A DNA stretch of 64,000 bases from Polynucleobacter necessarius (GTDB lineage: Bacteria > Pseudomonadota > Gammaproteobacteria > Burkholderiales > Burkholderiaceae). Location: positions 62,001 to 126,000 of the forward strand of contig NZ_LT606949.1 of NCBI RefSeq assembly GCF_900095215.1. The letters run 5' to 3'. Position 1 is the stretch's first letter, and the number at the start of each line of letters is the position of its first letter. The translations under genes were made by a program, and so were the position numbers. Positions 1 to 8,625 of the stretch are shown here, in pieces. Below the pieces are notes generated by a model. That model was not told the DNA's origin and did no database searches. It worked only from the letters and a program-made list of their open reading frames with translations.

Positions 1-506
1 TGGCTTTTTCTGGCTTACCCGATTCCAAAAATAAGGCGTCTTGATTGCTGAGAGTCTCGGCATAGTTTGGTCGCAGGGTAATGGCAGTTTCATAGGCCTC
101 GTTAGCCTCAATATTTCTCTCGAGGCTTTTTAAGGCGTTCCACCGATTATTGTGAGCCTCTGGAAATATTGGGATCGTACTCAATGGCCAGATCAAAAAA
201 ATGAAGTGCTTCTGAAAATTCGCAGAGTGCGTTATGCGTCAATCCTAAATTACTTAATGTGTGTGGAGAATTGCGGTGAATCAGATTTGCTTGGTTTAAA
301 AAATCCAATGCACTTTTGTAATCTTGTTTTTGATATGAGCGAATGCCCAAAAGATTAAGCGCATCCACATTTTTTGAATCTAGTGCGTAGGCATCTAAAA
401 AAAGTTTATCCGTTTCTTCGAGCTTGCCTTGTTGAAGCAATCTCAAGCCATTTTGAAAAATGAGTTGAGATTGCGTCTGTGTTGCTTGGGCAATATTTGA
501 GGACAA
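1..506 (-). pseudogene. TPR-repeat protein, frameshifted, 3' end outside window
   Basis: Tetratricopeptide-repeat protein, function unknown; TPRs are helical protein-binding scaffolds. The readable N-terminal part (506 down to 147) has about three degenerate TPR units, with helix pairs such as NVDALNLLGIRSYQKQDYKSA and SPHTLSNLGLTHNALCEFSEA. The frame then closes at a stop, while a neighbouring frame continues the repeats (..RPNYAETLSNQDALFLESG..) to the window edge, so a one-base indel lies near 150-165. The only in-frame start at the 5' end is TTG at 506, one base after the mscL stop, so the true start may also be lost. The repeats resemble those of the SPINDLY-type gene at 5205. Seen: repeats and frame change. 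Inferred: decaying gene. Confidence 0.7.
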
Positions 507-507
507 A

Positions 508-931
508 TTATTTTTTTAAGCTGTCACGCATCTCACGAAGTAAGACCACATCCTCCGGAACTGGTGGGGGAGGGGGTGCATCCATTGGTCGAACTTTGTT
601 GACCACCTTGACCATTTGGAAAATAACGAAAGCCAACAGGATGAAATTAATCGAGATGGTAATGAAATTGCCATAGTCAAAAATCGGCACTCCTGTCTTT
701 TTGAGAGCGTCAAATGTTCTCGGCACCCCTTCTGGGACATGTCCGAGGACGATAAAAAGGTTCGTAAAGTCGATATGGCCCCCTAAAAAGGTGGACATTA
801 CCGGCATAACGATGTCATTTACTAGAGAATCGACGATTTTTCCGAAGGCGCCGCCAATAATGACGCCGACTGCCAAAGCAATCACATTACCCTTGACGGC
901 AAAGTCCCGAAACTCCTTTAAAACGCTCCAT
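508..931 (-). pseudogene. mscL: MscL large-conductance mechanosensitive channel, frameshift at codon 2
   Basis: MscL is an inner-membrane homopentameric channel that releases solutes on hypo-osmotic shock. The body from residue ~14 on is intact: TM1 motif [20 protein letters not shown], periplasmic loop, TM2 and a C-terminal helix. Family members start with roughly [27 protein letters not shown]. Here the ATG at 931, preceded by AAGGAAGG, is followed by an extra G. Reading from that ATG gives M-E-R-F-K and stops after 14 codons, whereas the +1 frame gives [16 protein letters not shown]. The only in-frame start downstream is GTG at 885, which would remove the amphipathic N-terminal helix. Loss of an osmotic safety valve fits an intracellular lifestyle. 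The lesion is seen; non-function is inferred. Confidence 0.8.
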
Positions 932-977
932 AAATGCCTTCCTTTGAATTTAGATCCAGATTAACCCCATAACTTTC

Positions 978-1005
978 TTGCTTACCCCACTTTTTACTTT
1001 AAAAT
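978..1005 (+). promoter_or_regulatory. Candidate sigma-70 promoter for petABC
   Basis: TTGCTT (978-983) and TAAAAT (1000-1005) are separated by 16 bp and lie 55 bp upstream of petA. Both hexamers are close to consensus. No transcription data; prediction from sequence only. Confidence 0.5.
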
Positions 1006-1060
1006 CCTACCTTTAAGCAATTTCCACCCATAAATACCCTTTTCTAGGAATTTTGTAAAA

Positions 1061-1663
1061 ATGAGTGACAAGCCCTGTATGGACAAGGATCGCCGCAACT
1101 GGTTGATCGCCACTGCGGCGGTTGGAGGCGTAGGCGCAGCCGCTGCCCTCTACCCTTTTGTGGAGAGTTTTGAGCCTTCTGAGCGCGCGAAAGCCGCTGG
1201 AGTCGCTGTTGAAATCGATATCGCTGGTATGCAGCCAGATGAGATGAGAATGGTTGAATGGCGCGGCAAGCCTGTTTGGGTGGTTCGTCGTACTCCTGAG
1301 CAAGTTGCTGAGTTATCCAAGATCGATAGCGAATTGGCTGACCCAGATTCATTGCGTGATCCAGCTCAATTTACGCCTCCATATGCCCAGAATCAGTGGC
1401 GCTCTATCAAGCCAGAATACCTTGTAGTTGTTGGTATTTGCACCCATTTAGGCTGCTCCCCAACGCCAAAATTCGAGGCGGGCGCTCAACCATCCTTGCC
1501 AAATACTTGGCCAGGTGGCTTCCTTTGCCCATGTCATGGCTCCATATTTGATATGGCAGGCCGTGTATTTAAAAACAAACCAGCCCCAGATAACCTTGAA
1601 GTGCCGCCACATATGTATTTGAGCGACACCAAGATTCTGATTGGCGACGATAAGAAGGCCTAA
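1061..1663 (+). CDS. petA: Ubiquinol-cytochrome c reductase, Rieske iron-sulfur subunit
   Basis: Rieske [2Fe-2S] protein of the cytochrome bc1 complex; it takes an electron from ubiquinol at the Qo site and passes it to cytochrome c1. 200 aa. An N-terminal D-R-R-N-W-L (twin arginine, residues 10-15) precedes a hydrophobic anchor at ~16-35, as expected for a Tat-exported, membrane-anchored Rieske protein. The two cluster-binding loops are CTHLGC (~127-132) and CPCHGS (~156-161), giving the 2 Cys/2 His ligands plus the disulfide pair. It is first in petABC, with a good promoter at 978-1005 and 10 bp before petB. Intact, with normal family length. Confidence 0.97.
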   Translation: MSDKPCMDKDRRNWLIATAAVGGVGAAAALYPFVESFEPSERAKAAGVAVEIDIAGMQPDEMRMVEWRGKPVWVVRRTPEQVAELSKIDSELADPDSLRDPAQFTPPYAQNQWRSIKPEYLVVVGICTHLGCSPTPKFEAGAQPSLPNTWPGGFLCPCHGSIFDMAGRVFKNKPAPDNLEVPPHMYLSDTKILIGDDKKA

Positions 1664-1673
1664 GGAGAGATAA

Positions 1674-3074
1674 ATGGCATTCCACGAAAAAGAAGTCCCA
1701 GCGGACGCTCCAGTTGCACAGAAGGTCTTAGCTTGGGTTGATTCCCGTTTTCCTTTGACCTCCTCGATTAAGGCTCACTTAACCGAGTATTACGCACCTA
1801 AAAACCTCAATTTTTGGTACTTTTTTGGTTCTTTAGCGATCGTTGTATTGGCTTTGCAAATCATCACCGGCATTTTCTTGGTGATGAACTACAAGCCTGA
1901 TGCAGCCAAGGCGTTTGAATCCGTCGAATACATCATGCGTGAAGTTCCATGGGGCTGGATGATTCGTTATCTGCACTCCACTGGCGCATCTATGTTCTTC
2001 GTGGTGGTGTATCTGCACATATTCCGTGGTTTGATCTACGGCTCATATCACAAGCCACGTGAATTGATCTGGATTTTTGGCTGCGCAATTTTCTTGTGCT
2101 TAATGGGTGAGGCATTCTTCGGTTACTTGCTCCCATGGGGTCAAATGTCCTATTGGGGCGCCCAGGTTATCGTGAACTTGTTCTCCGCGATTCCATTTAT
2201 TGGTCCAGACCTTTCATTGTGGTTGCGTGGCGACTACGTTGTGGGTGATGCAACCCTCAACCGCTTCTTTGCATTCCACGTTATTGCTATTCCATTGGTC
2301 TTGATTGGCTTGGTTGCAGCTCACATCATTGCTTTGCATGAAGTTGGCTCTAACAATCCAGATGGCGTGGAAATCAAAGAGAACTTGGATGCGAATGGCC
2401 ACCCGGTTGACGGCATTCTTTTCCATCCTTATTACACCGTGCATGATGTATTTGGTCTTGGCGTATTCTTGATGGTATTTGCTTGCATCGTGTTCTTCGC
2501 TCCAGAGATGGGCGGTTATTTCCTTGAAGCAAATAACTTCATTCCCGCAAACCCATTGCAAACGCCTCCGCACATTGCGCCAGTTTGGTATTTCACGCCG
2601 TTCTACTCCATGCTGCGTGCGACTACAACAAACTTCTTGTTGCCTTTGTGGATCTTCTTGGCAGTTATTCTGGGAATTTTTGCTACATCTTCTGAAGACA
2701 GACGAGTCAAGGTTGTTTGCGTAGCAATCGCGGTAATTTTGGCTGGCGGCTTCTATTTATTTGATGCGAAGTTCTGGGGTGTCGTGATCATGGGCGGTTC
2801 AGTTGTGATCATGTTCTTCTTGCCTTGGCTCGATAGATCACCAGTGAAATCAATTCGCTATCGTCCTCAGTTCCATAAATATATTTATGGCGTGTTCGTA
2901 GTGAGTTTCGTGATTTTGGGTTACTTAGGTATTCAACCACCATCACCAGTATTTGAAAAGATTTCTCAGGTATGCACTATTTATTATCTGGGCTTCTTCT
3001 TGGCAATGCCGTTCTGGAGCACGCTTGGTAAATTCAAGTCAGTTCCTACACGCGTTACTTTTAAGCCCCATTAA
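1674..3074 (+). CDS. petB: Cytochrome b of the bc1 complex
   Basis: Core membrane subunit of ubiquinol:cytochrome c oxidoreductase; carries hemes bL and bH and the Qo and Qi quinone sites. 466 aa with 8-9 hydrophobic segments. Heme-ligand histidines are visible as pairs H101/H115 (RYLHSTGAS, YLHIFRG) and H202/H217 (FFAFHVIAIP, VAAHIIALHE). The Qo motif, PEWY in mitochondria, is PVWY here (IAPVWYFTPFY), a variant I recall from beta- and gammaproteobacteria. RBS GGAGA lies upstream of the ATG. Second gene of petABC; the C-terminal extension (~residues 370-466) carries extra transmembrane helices beyond the eight-helix core. Intact. Confidence 0.97.
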   Translation: MAFHEKEVPADAPVAQKVLAWVDSRFPLTSSIKAHLTEYYAPKNLNFWYFFGSLAIVVLALQIITGIFLVMNYKPDAAKAFESVEYIMREVPWGWMIRYLHSTGASMFFVVVYLHIFRGLIYGSYHKPRELIWIFGCAIFLCLMGEAFFGYLLPWGQMSYWGAQVIVNLFSAIPFIGPDLSLWLRGDYVVGDATLNRFFAFHVIAIPLVLIGLVAAHIIALHEVGSNNPDGVEIKENLDANGHPVDGILFHPYYTVHDVFGLGVFLMVFACIVFFAPEMGGYFLEANNFIPANPLQTPPHIAPVWYFTPFYSMLRATTTNFLLPLWIFLAVILGIFATSSEDRRVKVVCVAIAVILAGGFYLFDAKFWGVVIMGGSVVIMFFLPWLDRSPVKSIRYRPQFHKYIYGVFVVSFVILGYLGIQPPSPVFEKISQVCTIYYLGFFLAMPFWSTLGKFKSVPTRVTFKPH

Positions 3075-3106
3075 TTTAGACACCAAAAGAGAAACTAGGA
3101 ACTAGT

Positions 3107-3880
3107 ATGAAACGAATTTTGCAAACCTTGATGGGCGTCTGCCAAGCAACAGTATTGGTCGCGGCCCTTGGTGTTGGTGTTAGCGCCAATGCAAACGAAG
3201 GTGGCTTTCCACTGGATAAAGCGCCTGATCGCGTAAGTAGTAACGCATCATTGCAAAATGGCGCAAAGTTGTTTGTGAACTATTGCTTGAACTGCCACGC
3301 GGCTTCAAGCATGCGCTACAACCGTTTACGCGACATTGGTTTGACTGATCAGCAAATTAAGGACAACCTCATTTTGACTGACGCCAAAGTGGGTGATTTG
3401 ATGACCATCGCCATGACGCCAGAAGAAGGCAAGGCTCTCTTTGGTAAGAACCCTCCAGATTTATCAGTTGAGGCTCGTGCTCGTGGGACGGATTGGCTCT
3501 ACACCTACTTCCGCACTTTCTACAAAGACGACACCACTCAAACGGGTTGGAATAACTTGGTTTACCCAAGCGTTGGTATGCCACATATGCTTTGGCAGAT
3601 GCAGGGTGAGCGTGCCGCGAAGTTTGAAGAGCACAAAGACCCGCATGACGAAAGCAGGACAGAGAAAGTATTTGTTGGCTTTGAGCAGTTGACCCCTGGC
3701 ACTATGAAGCCACAAGAGTACGACGACAACATTGCTGACTTGGTTGCTTTTATGTCATGGATGGCTGAGCCAGTTCAGTTAGAGCGCAAGCGTCTTGGTG
3801 TAATAGTGCTCTTGTTCTTGGCAATTTTCACCATCTTGGCTTGGCGCTTGAACAAAGCCTATTGGAAAGACATTCATTAA
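3107..3880 (+). CDS. petC: Cytochrome c1 of the bc1 complex
   Basis: Heme c subunit of the bc1 complex; receives electrons from the Rieske protein and reduces soluble or membrane cytochrome c. 257 aa. A signal peptide spans residues 1-30 (ending ..VSANANEGG), the heme c attachment site is CLNCH (residues 60-64), a likely axial Met lies in the PSVGMPHMLWQ region, and a C-terminal membrane anchor (~225-248) is followed by a basic tail. Third gene of petABC, 32 bp after petB. Unlike some alphaproteobacteria, b and c1 are separate genes. Intact. Confidence 0.96.
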   Translation: MKRILQTLMGVCQATVLVAALGVGVSANANEGGFPLDKAPDRVSSNASLQNGAKLFVNYCLNCHAASSMRYNRLRDIGLTDQQIKDNLILTDAKVGDLMTIAMTPEEGKALFGKNPPDLSVEARARGTDWLYTYFRTFYKDDTTQTGWNNLVYPSVGMPHMLWQMQGERAAKFEEHKDPHDESRTEKVFVGFEQLTPGTMKPQEYDDNIADLVAFMSWMAEPVQLERKRLGVIVLLFLAIFTILAWRLNKAYWKDIH

Positions 3881-3979
3881 TTGAGTTTGGTGAGCCCTGT
3901 GTCTGGGGCCCATTGGTAAGAAGATTTAACGCTGCTGTGCGTTTGTTGTATTGAAGTAGAAATTTAAGGAAATAAATTT

Positions 3980-4591
3980 ATGATGGTGTTGTACTCGGGT
4001 ACTAACTGTCCATTCTCGCAACGCTGCCGTTTGGTGCTTTTTGAAAAAGGCATGGATTTTGAAATCCGCGATGTTGACTTGTTTAATAAGCCAGAAGACA
4101 TCTCTGTAATGAATCCGTACGGCCAAGTTCCTATCTTGGTTGAGCGTGACCTCATTTTGTATGAATCAAACATCATCAATGAATATATTGATGAGCGTTT
4201 TCCTCATCCGCAATTGATGTCGCCTGATCCGGTTGCTCGTGCACGTGCGCGTCTCTTCCTCTTCAATTTTGAAAAAGAGTTATTTGTACACGTTGCCGCT
4301 TTAGAAAATGAAAAGGGTCAGGCTGCTGAACAGGTTCATGAAAAAGCGCGTTTAGCGATTCGTGATCGCTTGACTCAACTGGCGCCTATTTTTGTAAAAA
4401 ATAAGTACATGTTGGGTGATGAGTTCTCTATGTTAGACGTTGCGATTGCGCCGTTGTTATGGCGTCTTGAGCACTACGGCATTGATCTTTCACGTAATGC
4501 GGCTGCTCTCCTCAAATACGCTGAGCGTATTTTTAGCAGACCTGCCTATATTGAAGCTTTGACACCTTCTGAGAAGGTAATGCGCCGCTAA
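3980..4591 (+). CDS. sspA: Stringent starvation protein A (GST-fold)
   Basis: SspA has a glutathione-S-transferase fold and binds RNA polymerase in Enterobacteria, modulating stationary-phase and acid-stress transcription. 203 aa. The N-terminal thioredoxin-like domain (~1-85) contains TNCPFSQRCR and the cis-proline stretch NPYGQVPILVERD, followed by YESNIINEYIDERFP. The alpha-helical C domain carries SMLDVAIAPLLWRLEHYGI. It follows petABC and precedes sspB, an order common in Beta- and Gammaproteobacteria. AAGGAAA lies just upstream; the first of two adjacent ATG codons is used here. Intact. Confidence 0.93.
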   Translation: MMVLYSGTNCPFSQRCRLVLFEKGMDFEIRDVDLFNKPEDISVMNPYGQVPILVERDLILYESNIINEYIDERFPHPQLMSPDPVARARARLFLFNFEKELFVHVAALENEKGQAAEQVHEKARLAIRDRLTQLAPIFVKNKYMLGDEFSMLDVAIAPLLWRLEHYGIDLSRNAAALLKYAERIFSRPAYIEALTPSEKVMRR

Positions 4592-4620
4592 GTTTTCCTA
4601 GCGGCTCACGACGAGTCAGT

Positions 4621-5028
4621 ATGTCTGGCATCCAAAGCAACAAACCCTACCTAATCCGTGCTCTTCATCAGTGGTGCACGGATTTTGGTTTTACGCCCTT
4701 CATTGCTGTATTTGTAGACGCCAGGGTGGAAGTGCCCATGGAGTTTGTTACAAACGATGAGATCGTGCTCAATCTCTCTCTGGAAGCGTGCCATCAGCTG
4801 CAGATGGAAAATTACTGGATTAGCTTTCAGGCCAGATTTGGTGGAATTCCACGAAAAATTATGGTGCCCGTCACTCATGTTCTGGCTATTTACGCCCGGG
4901 AGAATGGTCAAGGCATGTCCTTTCCATTCGATCCGGCCCAGGCTCGAGATATTCACATGGCCGATTCTGAGGACAATGCCCCAGAAAAGCCTAAAACTGC
5001 AAGACCGTCCTTGAAGATTGTGAAATAG
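4621..5028 (+). CDS. sspB: ClpXP protease specificity-enhancing factor SspB
   Basis: SspB is a dimeric adaptor that tethers ssrA-tagged proteins to ClpXP. 135 aa. The folded N-terminal domain (~1-115) includes KPYLIRALHQWCTDFGFTP and the PMEFV..EIVLNLS strand pair typical of the family. A flexible, charged tail ends in SLKIVK, resembling the short ClpX-docking peptide at the SspB C-terminus. 29 bp after sspA. The gene end overlaps the likely promoter of the downstream tRNA. Intact. Confidence 0.92.
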   Translation: MSGIQSNKPYLIRALHQWCTDFGFTPFIAVFVDARVEVPMEFVTNDEIVLNLSLEACHQLQMENYWISFQARFGGIPRKIMVPVTHVLAIYARENGQGMSFPFDPAQARDIHMADSEDNAPEKPKTARPSLKIVK

Positions 5029-5036
5029 GCTAAAAT
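5014..5036 (+). promoter_or_regulatory. Candidate promoter of tRNA-Thr
   Basis: TAAAAT at 5031-5036 ends 10 bp before the mature 5' end of the tRNA. The hexamer that would be the -35 falls inside sspB and is poor by either spacing. Only the -10 is convincing. Confidence 0.35.
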
Positions 5037-5046
5037 ATCAACCGTT

Positions 5047-5122
5047 GCCCCTTTAGCTCATCTGGTAGAGCAACTGATTTGTAATCAGTAGGTGGTCTGT
5101 TCGAGTCGGACAAGGGGCACCA
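5047..5122 (+). tRNA. tRNA-Thr (anticodon TGT)
   Basis: Cloverleaf read by eye: acceptor GCCCCTT pairs with AAGGGGC (5112-5118). The D-arm contains AGCTCATCTGGTAGAGC. Anticodon stem ACTGA/TCAGT encloses loop TTTGTAA, with TGT as anticodon. The T-arm stem GTCTG/CGGAC encloses TTCGAGT. The discriminator A and CCA are encoded (5119-5122). 76 nt, reading ACN threonine codons. A strong intrinsic terminator follows directly. Confidence 0.95.
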
Positions 5123-5128
5123 AATTCT

Positions 5129-5163
5129 AAAAGCTTCTAGGTAATCACTTAGAAGCTTTTTCA
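5129..5163 (+). terminator. Rho-independent terminator after tRNA-Thr
   Basis: An 11-bp stem, AAAAGCTTCTA (5129-5139) with TAGAAGCTTTT (5150-5160), has a 10-nt loop and runs into T residues. Confidence 0.85.
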
Positions 5164-5204
5164 TTTTCAGCGGGCCTTGCTAATTAATAAATTAGAATTT
5201 TCAT

Positions 5205-7028
5205 ATGCACGTACTTATTAATAATCTAATAACACTGGCAGTAGGCAATCTCCAAAATGGAGATTTGGAAAGTGCAGAGCGATTACTCAAGCAGTCATTG
5301 ACTTTGGCCAAAAAGAATTCAGAGGTGTTGCGTTTATTGTGCGTTACATATGCCTTTAAAAAGGATTTGCAGGCGTCATGAAAGGCGCTAGATAAAGCAA
5401 TTAAAGTTGATGCGAATAATTGGCTGGCCCATAGTAATATCGGCAATGTGCTTAAAGACTTCAAGCAATTCGATGCGGCGTTAAAGGCTTATCAAAAGAC
5501 AATAGCCTTGCAACCAAATTATGCAGAGGCTGATAACAACATAGGCAATCTACATCAGGATTTAAATCGTTATGAGGATGCGGTAAAAAGCTATGATCGC
5601 GCCATTGCATTGCAGCCAAATTATGCAGAGGCTTATGGCAATGCGGGTAATGCGCTTAAGAAATTCAATTTACTTGAGCTTGCCCTGGCGGCATATGAAA
5701 AGGCTATGGCATTGGGTTGGGACAATGAGTTTGCTTTAGCCGCCTATCTAAGCTGCAAGATGCAGTTGTGTGACTGGGGTGGAAGTAAGGGGCGACTTCA
5801 GAAGATAGAGCGGGGTGATATTGCCCGCAAAGACTTGTTTTATCCTTTTCACATCCTTTCTATTTGCAATTCACCTGAAATAATTAGGGATGTGACTCAA
5901 AGCTATATGAGTGCAGAGTACCCCGCGAAAAGTGATTTAGGTGGACTTGGTAAAACCATTAGAAATGAAAAAATTCGTCTGGGTTATTTTGCTCCAGACT
6001 TTAGAAATCAGGCTGTTTCATTTTTAATTGCTGGATTAATTGAAGCGCATGACAAAGATCGCTTTGAAGTAATCACCTTTTTTATGGGCTCAGATAGGTC
6101 TGATGAAATGCATGAGCGTCTAAAAGCCAGTTTTGACCAATTTATAGATGTGTCATCTAAAAGTGATCTTGAAGTTGCCAAGTTAGCAATGGAGATGAAG
6201 ATAGATATTGCCATTGATCTTGGTGGAATTACTCAGAATTCTCGCCCGAGTATTTTTGCTTATCGCGCGGCTCCAATTCAGATTGGTTATATCGGTTATT
6301 TGGGGACGATGGCTGCTTTCTATTTCGATTACATCATTGCTGATGAGATAATTATTCCGCCTGACTGTAGGGATGCGTATTCAGAGAAAATTATCTATTT
6401 ACCTAGTTATCAGGCTAACGATCCTAAGCGCAAAATTTCAGAAAGAATTTTTACTCGTGAGGAGTTTGGTATACTCAAGGATTTATTTGTCTATTGTTGC
6501 TTTAACAATAATTACAAATTCACTCCAAGTATTTTGGATAGTTTGGTAAAAATATTGTTGTGGGTTGATAAAAGCATAATGCTTCTTCATGCGGAAGATG
6601 ATACGGTAAAGAGCAATTTGCTACTGGAATTTGGTGATCGTGGAATTGATGCATCCAGAATATTTTTTGCAGAACGTTTGCCGAGGGCGGAATATTTATC
6701 TCGTTACCGTATAGCAGATTTATTTTTAGATACTTCGCCATACAATGCAGGCACTACAGCTAGTGATGCGATCTGGGCTGGATTGCCGGTTCTCACATTC
6801 CTGGGAAAACCATTTTCGTCTAGGATGGGTGGAAGCCTACTAAAGGCCGTTGGTTTGCCTGAACTGGTTTGCAGTTCTCAAGATGAGTATGAAGAGTTGG
6901 CACTTGCGCTTGGATTGGATTTGCCTCGAATTGTTGCCCTTAAAGAGAAGTTGGCTGCCAATCGGTTGAGAGCGCCTTTGTTTGATATAGAGTCATGTAA
7001 CAGAAGCTTGGAAGATGCCTTTGAGTAG
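5205..7028 (+). pseudogene. TPR / SPINDLY-type O-GlcNAc transferase-like protein, in-frame TGA
   Basis: Glycosyltransferase-41/SPINDLY architecture: N-terminal TPRs, including two near-identical units ending LQPNYAEA, followed by a catalytic-type domain. That domain contains IRLGYFAPDFRNQAVSFLI, IDLGGITQNSRP, QIGYIGYLGTM and the near-C-terminal LFLDTSPYNAGTTASDAIWAGLPVLTF (quoted with gaps), matching the family's UDP-sugar-binding half. Homologues are cytosolic and glycosylate proteins; the substrate here is unknown. From ATG 5205 the frame is interrupted at codon 59 by TGA (5379-5381), after which the same frame continues TPRs without further breaks to 7028. A GTG at 5448 could restart a 526-aa protein lacking the first TPR. 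Seen: nonsense codon. Inferred: recent pseudogene. Confidence 0.8.
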
Positions 7029-7134
7029 GCTTATAGACTGTATATAAATGGATTGCCCGCAGAAAATATTTTTATTCAATAATGTTCTGTGGTCTTAAAA
7101 AATTTCTCTTTCGCCAATAAATTAATTCAACTTG

Positions 7135-8454
7135 TTAAGTTTTCTCTATTTGTGTTTCTGGTAGATACTTAATGGCGATTGTCGCGCTAATTGCTAGAAA
7201 AATAGTTGGATACCACAGACCCGCAACACTACTGTCCCAATGTTGATTTATCCACGTCACAATCAATGGAAGTAGTCCACCAATCCAGCCCGCGGCTAGG
7301 TTATGCGGAAGTGTTGCCGCACTATTTCTGGATCTAGCTGGCAATAACTCGGCAAGTAAGGCAGTTTGTGGGTCTACCACTAAGGCCAGTATTGCCGATA
7401 AGCCAATTAGAATGATTCCAAGCAAGATTACGGATAAGTTGTTTCCATCTTTTGCATTTACTCCAATCTTCTCCAGCAAATCAAAGGCTGGAAGAGTAAG
7501 TAGCGCACCGAATATCAATCCACTAATTACAACTGGTTTCCTGCCAAGCTTGTCAGATAGCCAGCCCGCCGAAATAGTGAGCGGTAGGAGGGCAAGCGTA
7601 GCGTAGATGCTGAGTTGATCTGCAAGTGCTGTTGAAATCTGCACTGTTGTTTTTAAAAATATGGATGCATAAACTTGAACGCAGAAAAATAAAATGACGC
7701 CGCTTGACGAAACGCAAAGAAAAAGTAAGAACATTCTTTTTCTGATTTCAGCATCCCTAAAGTTATTGAGCAGTTGCGATTCAGTTTTTTTTTGACCTTG
7801 CTCTGTTAGTTCTAAAAATACATGCGTCTCCTCTAATGCCATTCGGACTTTAAATGCAATCATCAGTAACAAGATCGAAATCCAAAATGGCACACGCCAG
7901 CCCCAGGCCTGAAATTCTTCTTGTGATAGGTAGTGTCTAAGCAAGGCAATTTGCAAGGTGGAGACTAGGATTCCTAGTGGCCTCATGAGCTGGAGGAAGC
8001 TGGTTTAAATCCTCTGTATTCATTGCCGGTATGCTAGGTGAGGTGACTTGCGCTTCCACCGATTGCGCCGCCTGCATAAAGCCATTGGAGAAGGCGTAGG
8101 CTGACAAGCAAGATGGGTGCCCATATTCCAACTTGTGAATAGGTGAGTAAAAATCCTACGCTTACCGCCGTAATCCCCATTAAGGCAATGGTGATCATAA
8201 ATACAGGCTTTCGGCCGATATGATCGCCCATGGAGCCAAATAGAGCTGCTCCAATGTGTCTGACCACCATACCAACCCCAAAGGTTGCCAGGCTTGCCAA
8301 AATGGCTGTATTCGGGTCGCTGACTGGAAAGAAGAGGGGCGCAAAAACCACCGCCAGACTGGCAAAGGTCAGAAAGTCATACCACTCTAAAAAGGTGCCA
8401 AAGCAGGCTGCAATAGCCACTTTTCGATAGGAATGAGAATCCTTTTTTTATCAT
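7135..8454 (-). pseudogene. MFS transporter (metabolite:H+ symporter type), multiple lesions
   Basis: Major facilitator of the metabolite:H+ symporter type. The N-terminal part reads AACFGTFLEWYDFLTF, then FGVGMVVRHIGAALFGSMGDHIGRKPVF, the conserved loop-2/3 motif of this family (quoted with a break). The C-terminal half (7986-7135) has about eight hydrophobic segments with the mirrored GWLSDKLGRKPVV motif. Lesions: the ATG at 8454 leads into an A7 run after which the frame must change to reach the protein; TAG at 8036-8034 closes the first half; a further frame change near 7990-8000 is needed to join the second half. The transported substrate cannot be told; relatives carry dicarboxylates, proline, betaine or shikimate. 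Convergent with the SPINDLY pseudogene. Confidence 0.88.
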
Positions 8455-8482
8455 TAGCTATTGATTATTTAGCATAAATTTG

Positions 8483-8548
8483 TTGCAAAGCAGCAAAAAT
8501 TTCTTGATTTGTCACATTTCATCGGTTACAGTTTCATGGTGCAGTGCA
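8483..8548 (+). promoter_or_regulatory. TGC/GCA repeats upstream of phasin gene (possible PhaR sites)
   Basis: Two TGC...GCA elements, TTGCAAAGCAGCAA (8483-8496) and TGCAGTGCA (8540-8548), lie in the phasin leader. PhaR repressors of polyhydroxyalkanoate genes bind TGC/GCA-rich repeats in several proteobacteria. The link here is inference from pattern and position. Confidence 0.25.
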
Positions 8549-8625
8549 ATATTTAAGGCGTCTGAAATTTTCCACAAATCGTGCGCTTAATAGATATTTG
8601 TACCACTTAATTGCTGGAGAAATAC

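Noticed and set aside
508..964. Plus-strand frames antisense to mscL (Gly-rich 479-676 and 701-964)
   Set aside because: Low-complexity shadows of MscL's Pro-rich C-terminal coding sequence.
2214..2573. 119-codon minus-strand frame inside petB
   Set aside because: Shadow of the petB codons; no RBS or recognisable domain.
3885..3915. GGGCCC-containing imperfect hairpin after petC as terminator
   Set aside because: Weak pairing and no T run; possible but not supportable.
5041..5122. tRNA as integration site for a mobile island
   Set aside because: No integrase gene or direct repeat of the tRNA 3' end was seen in the following region.
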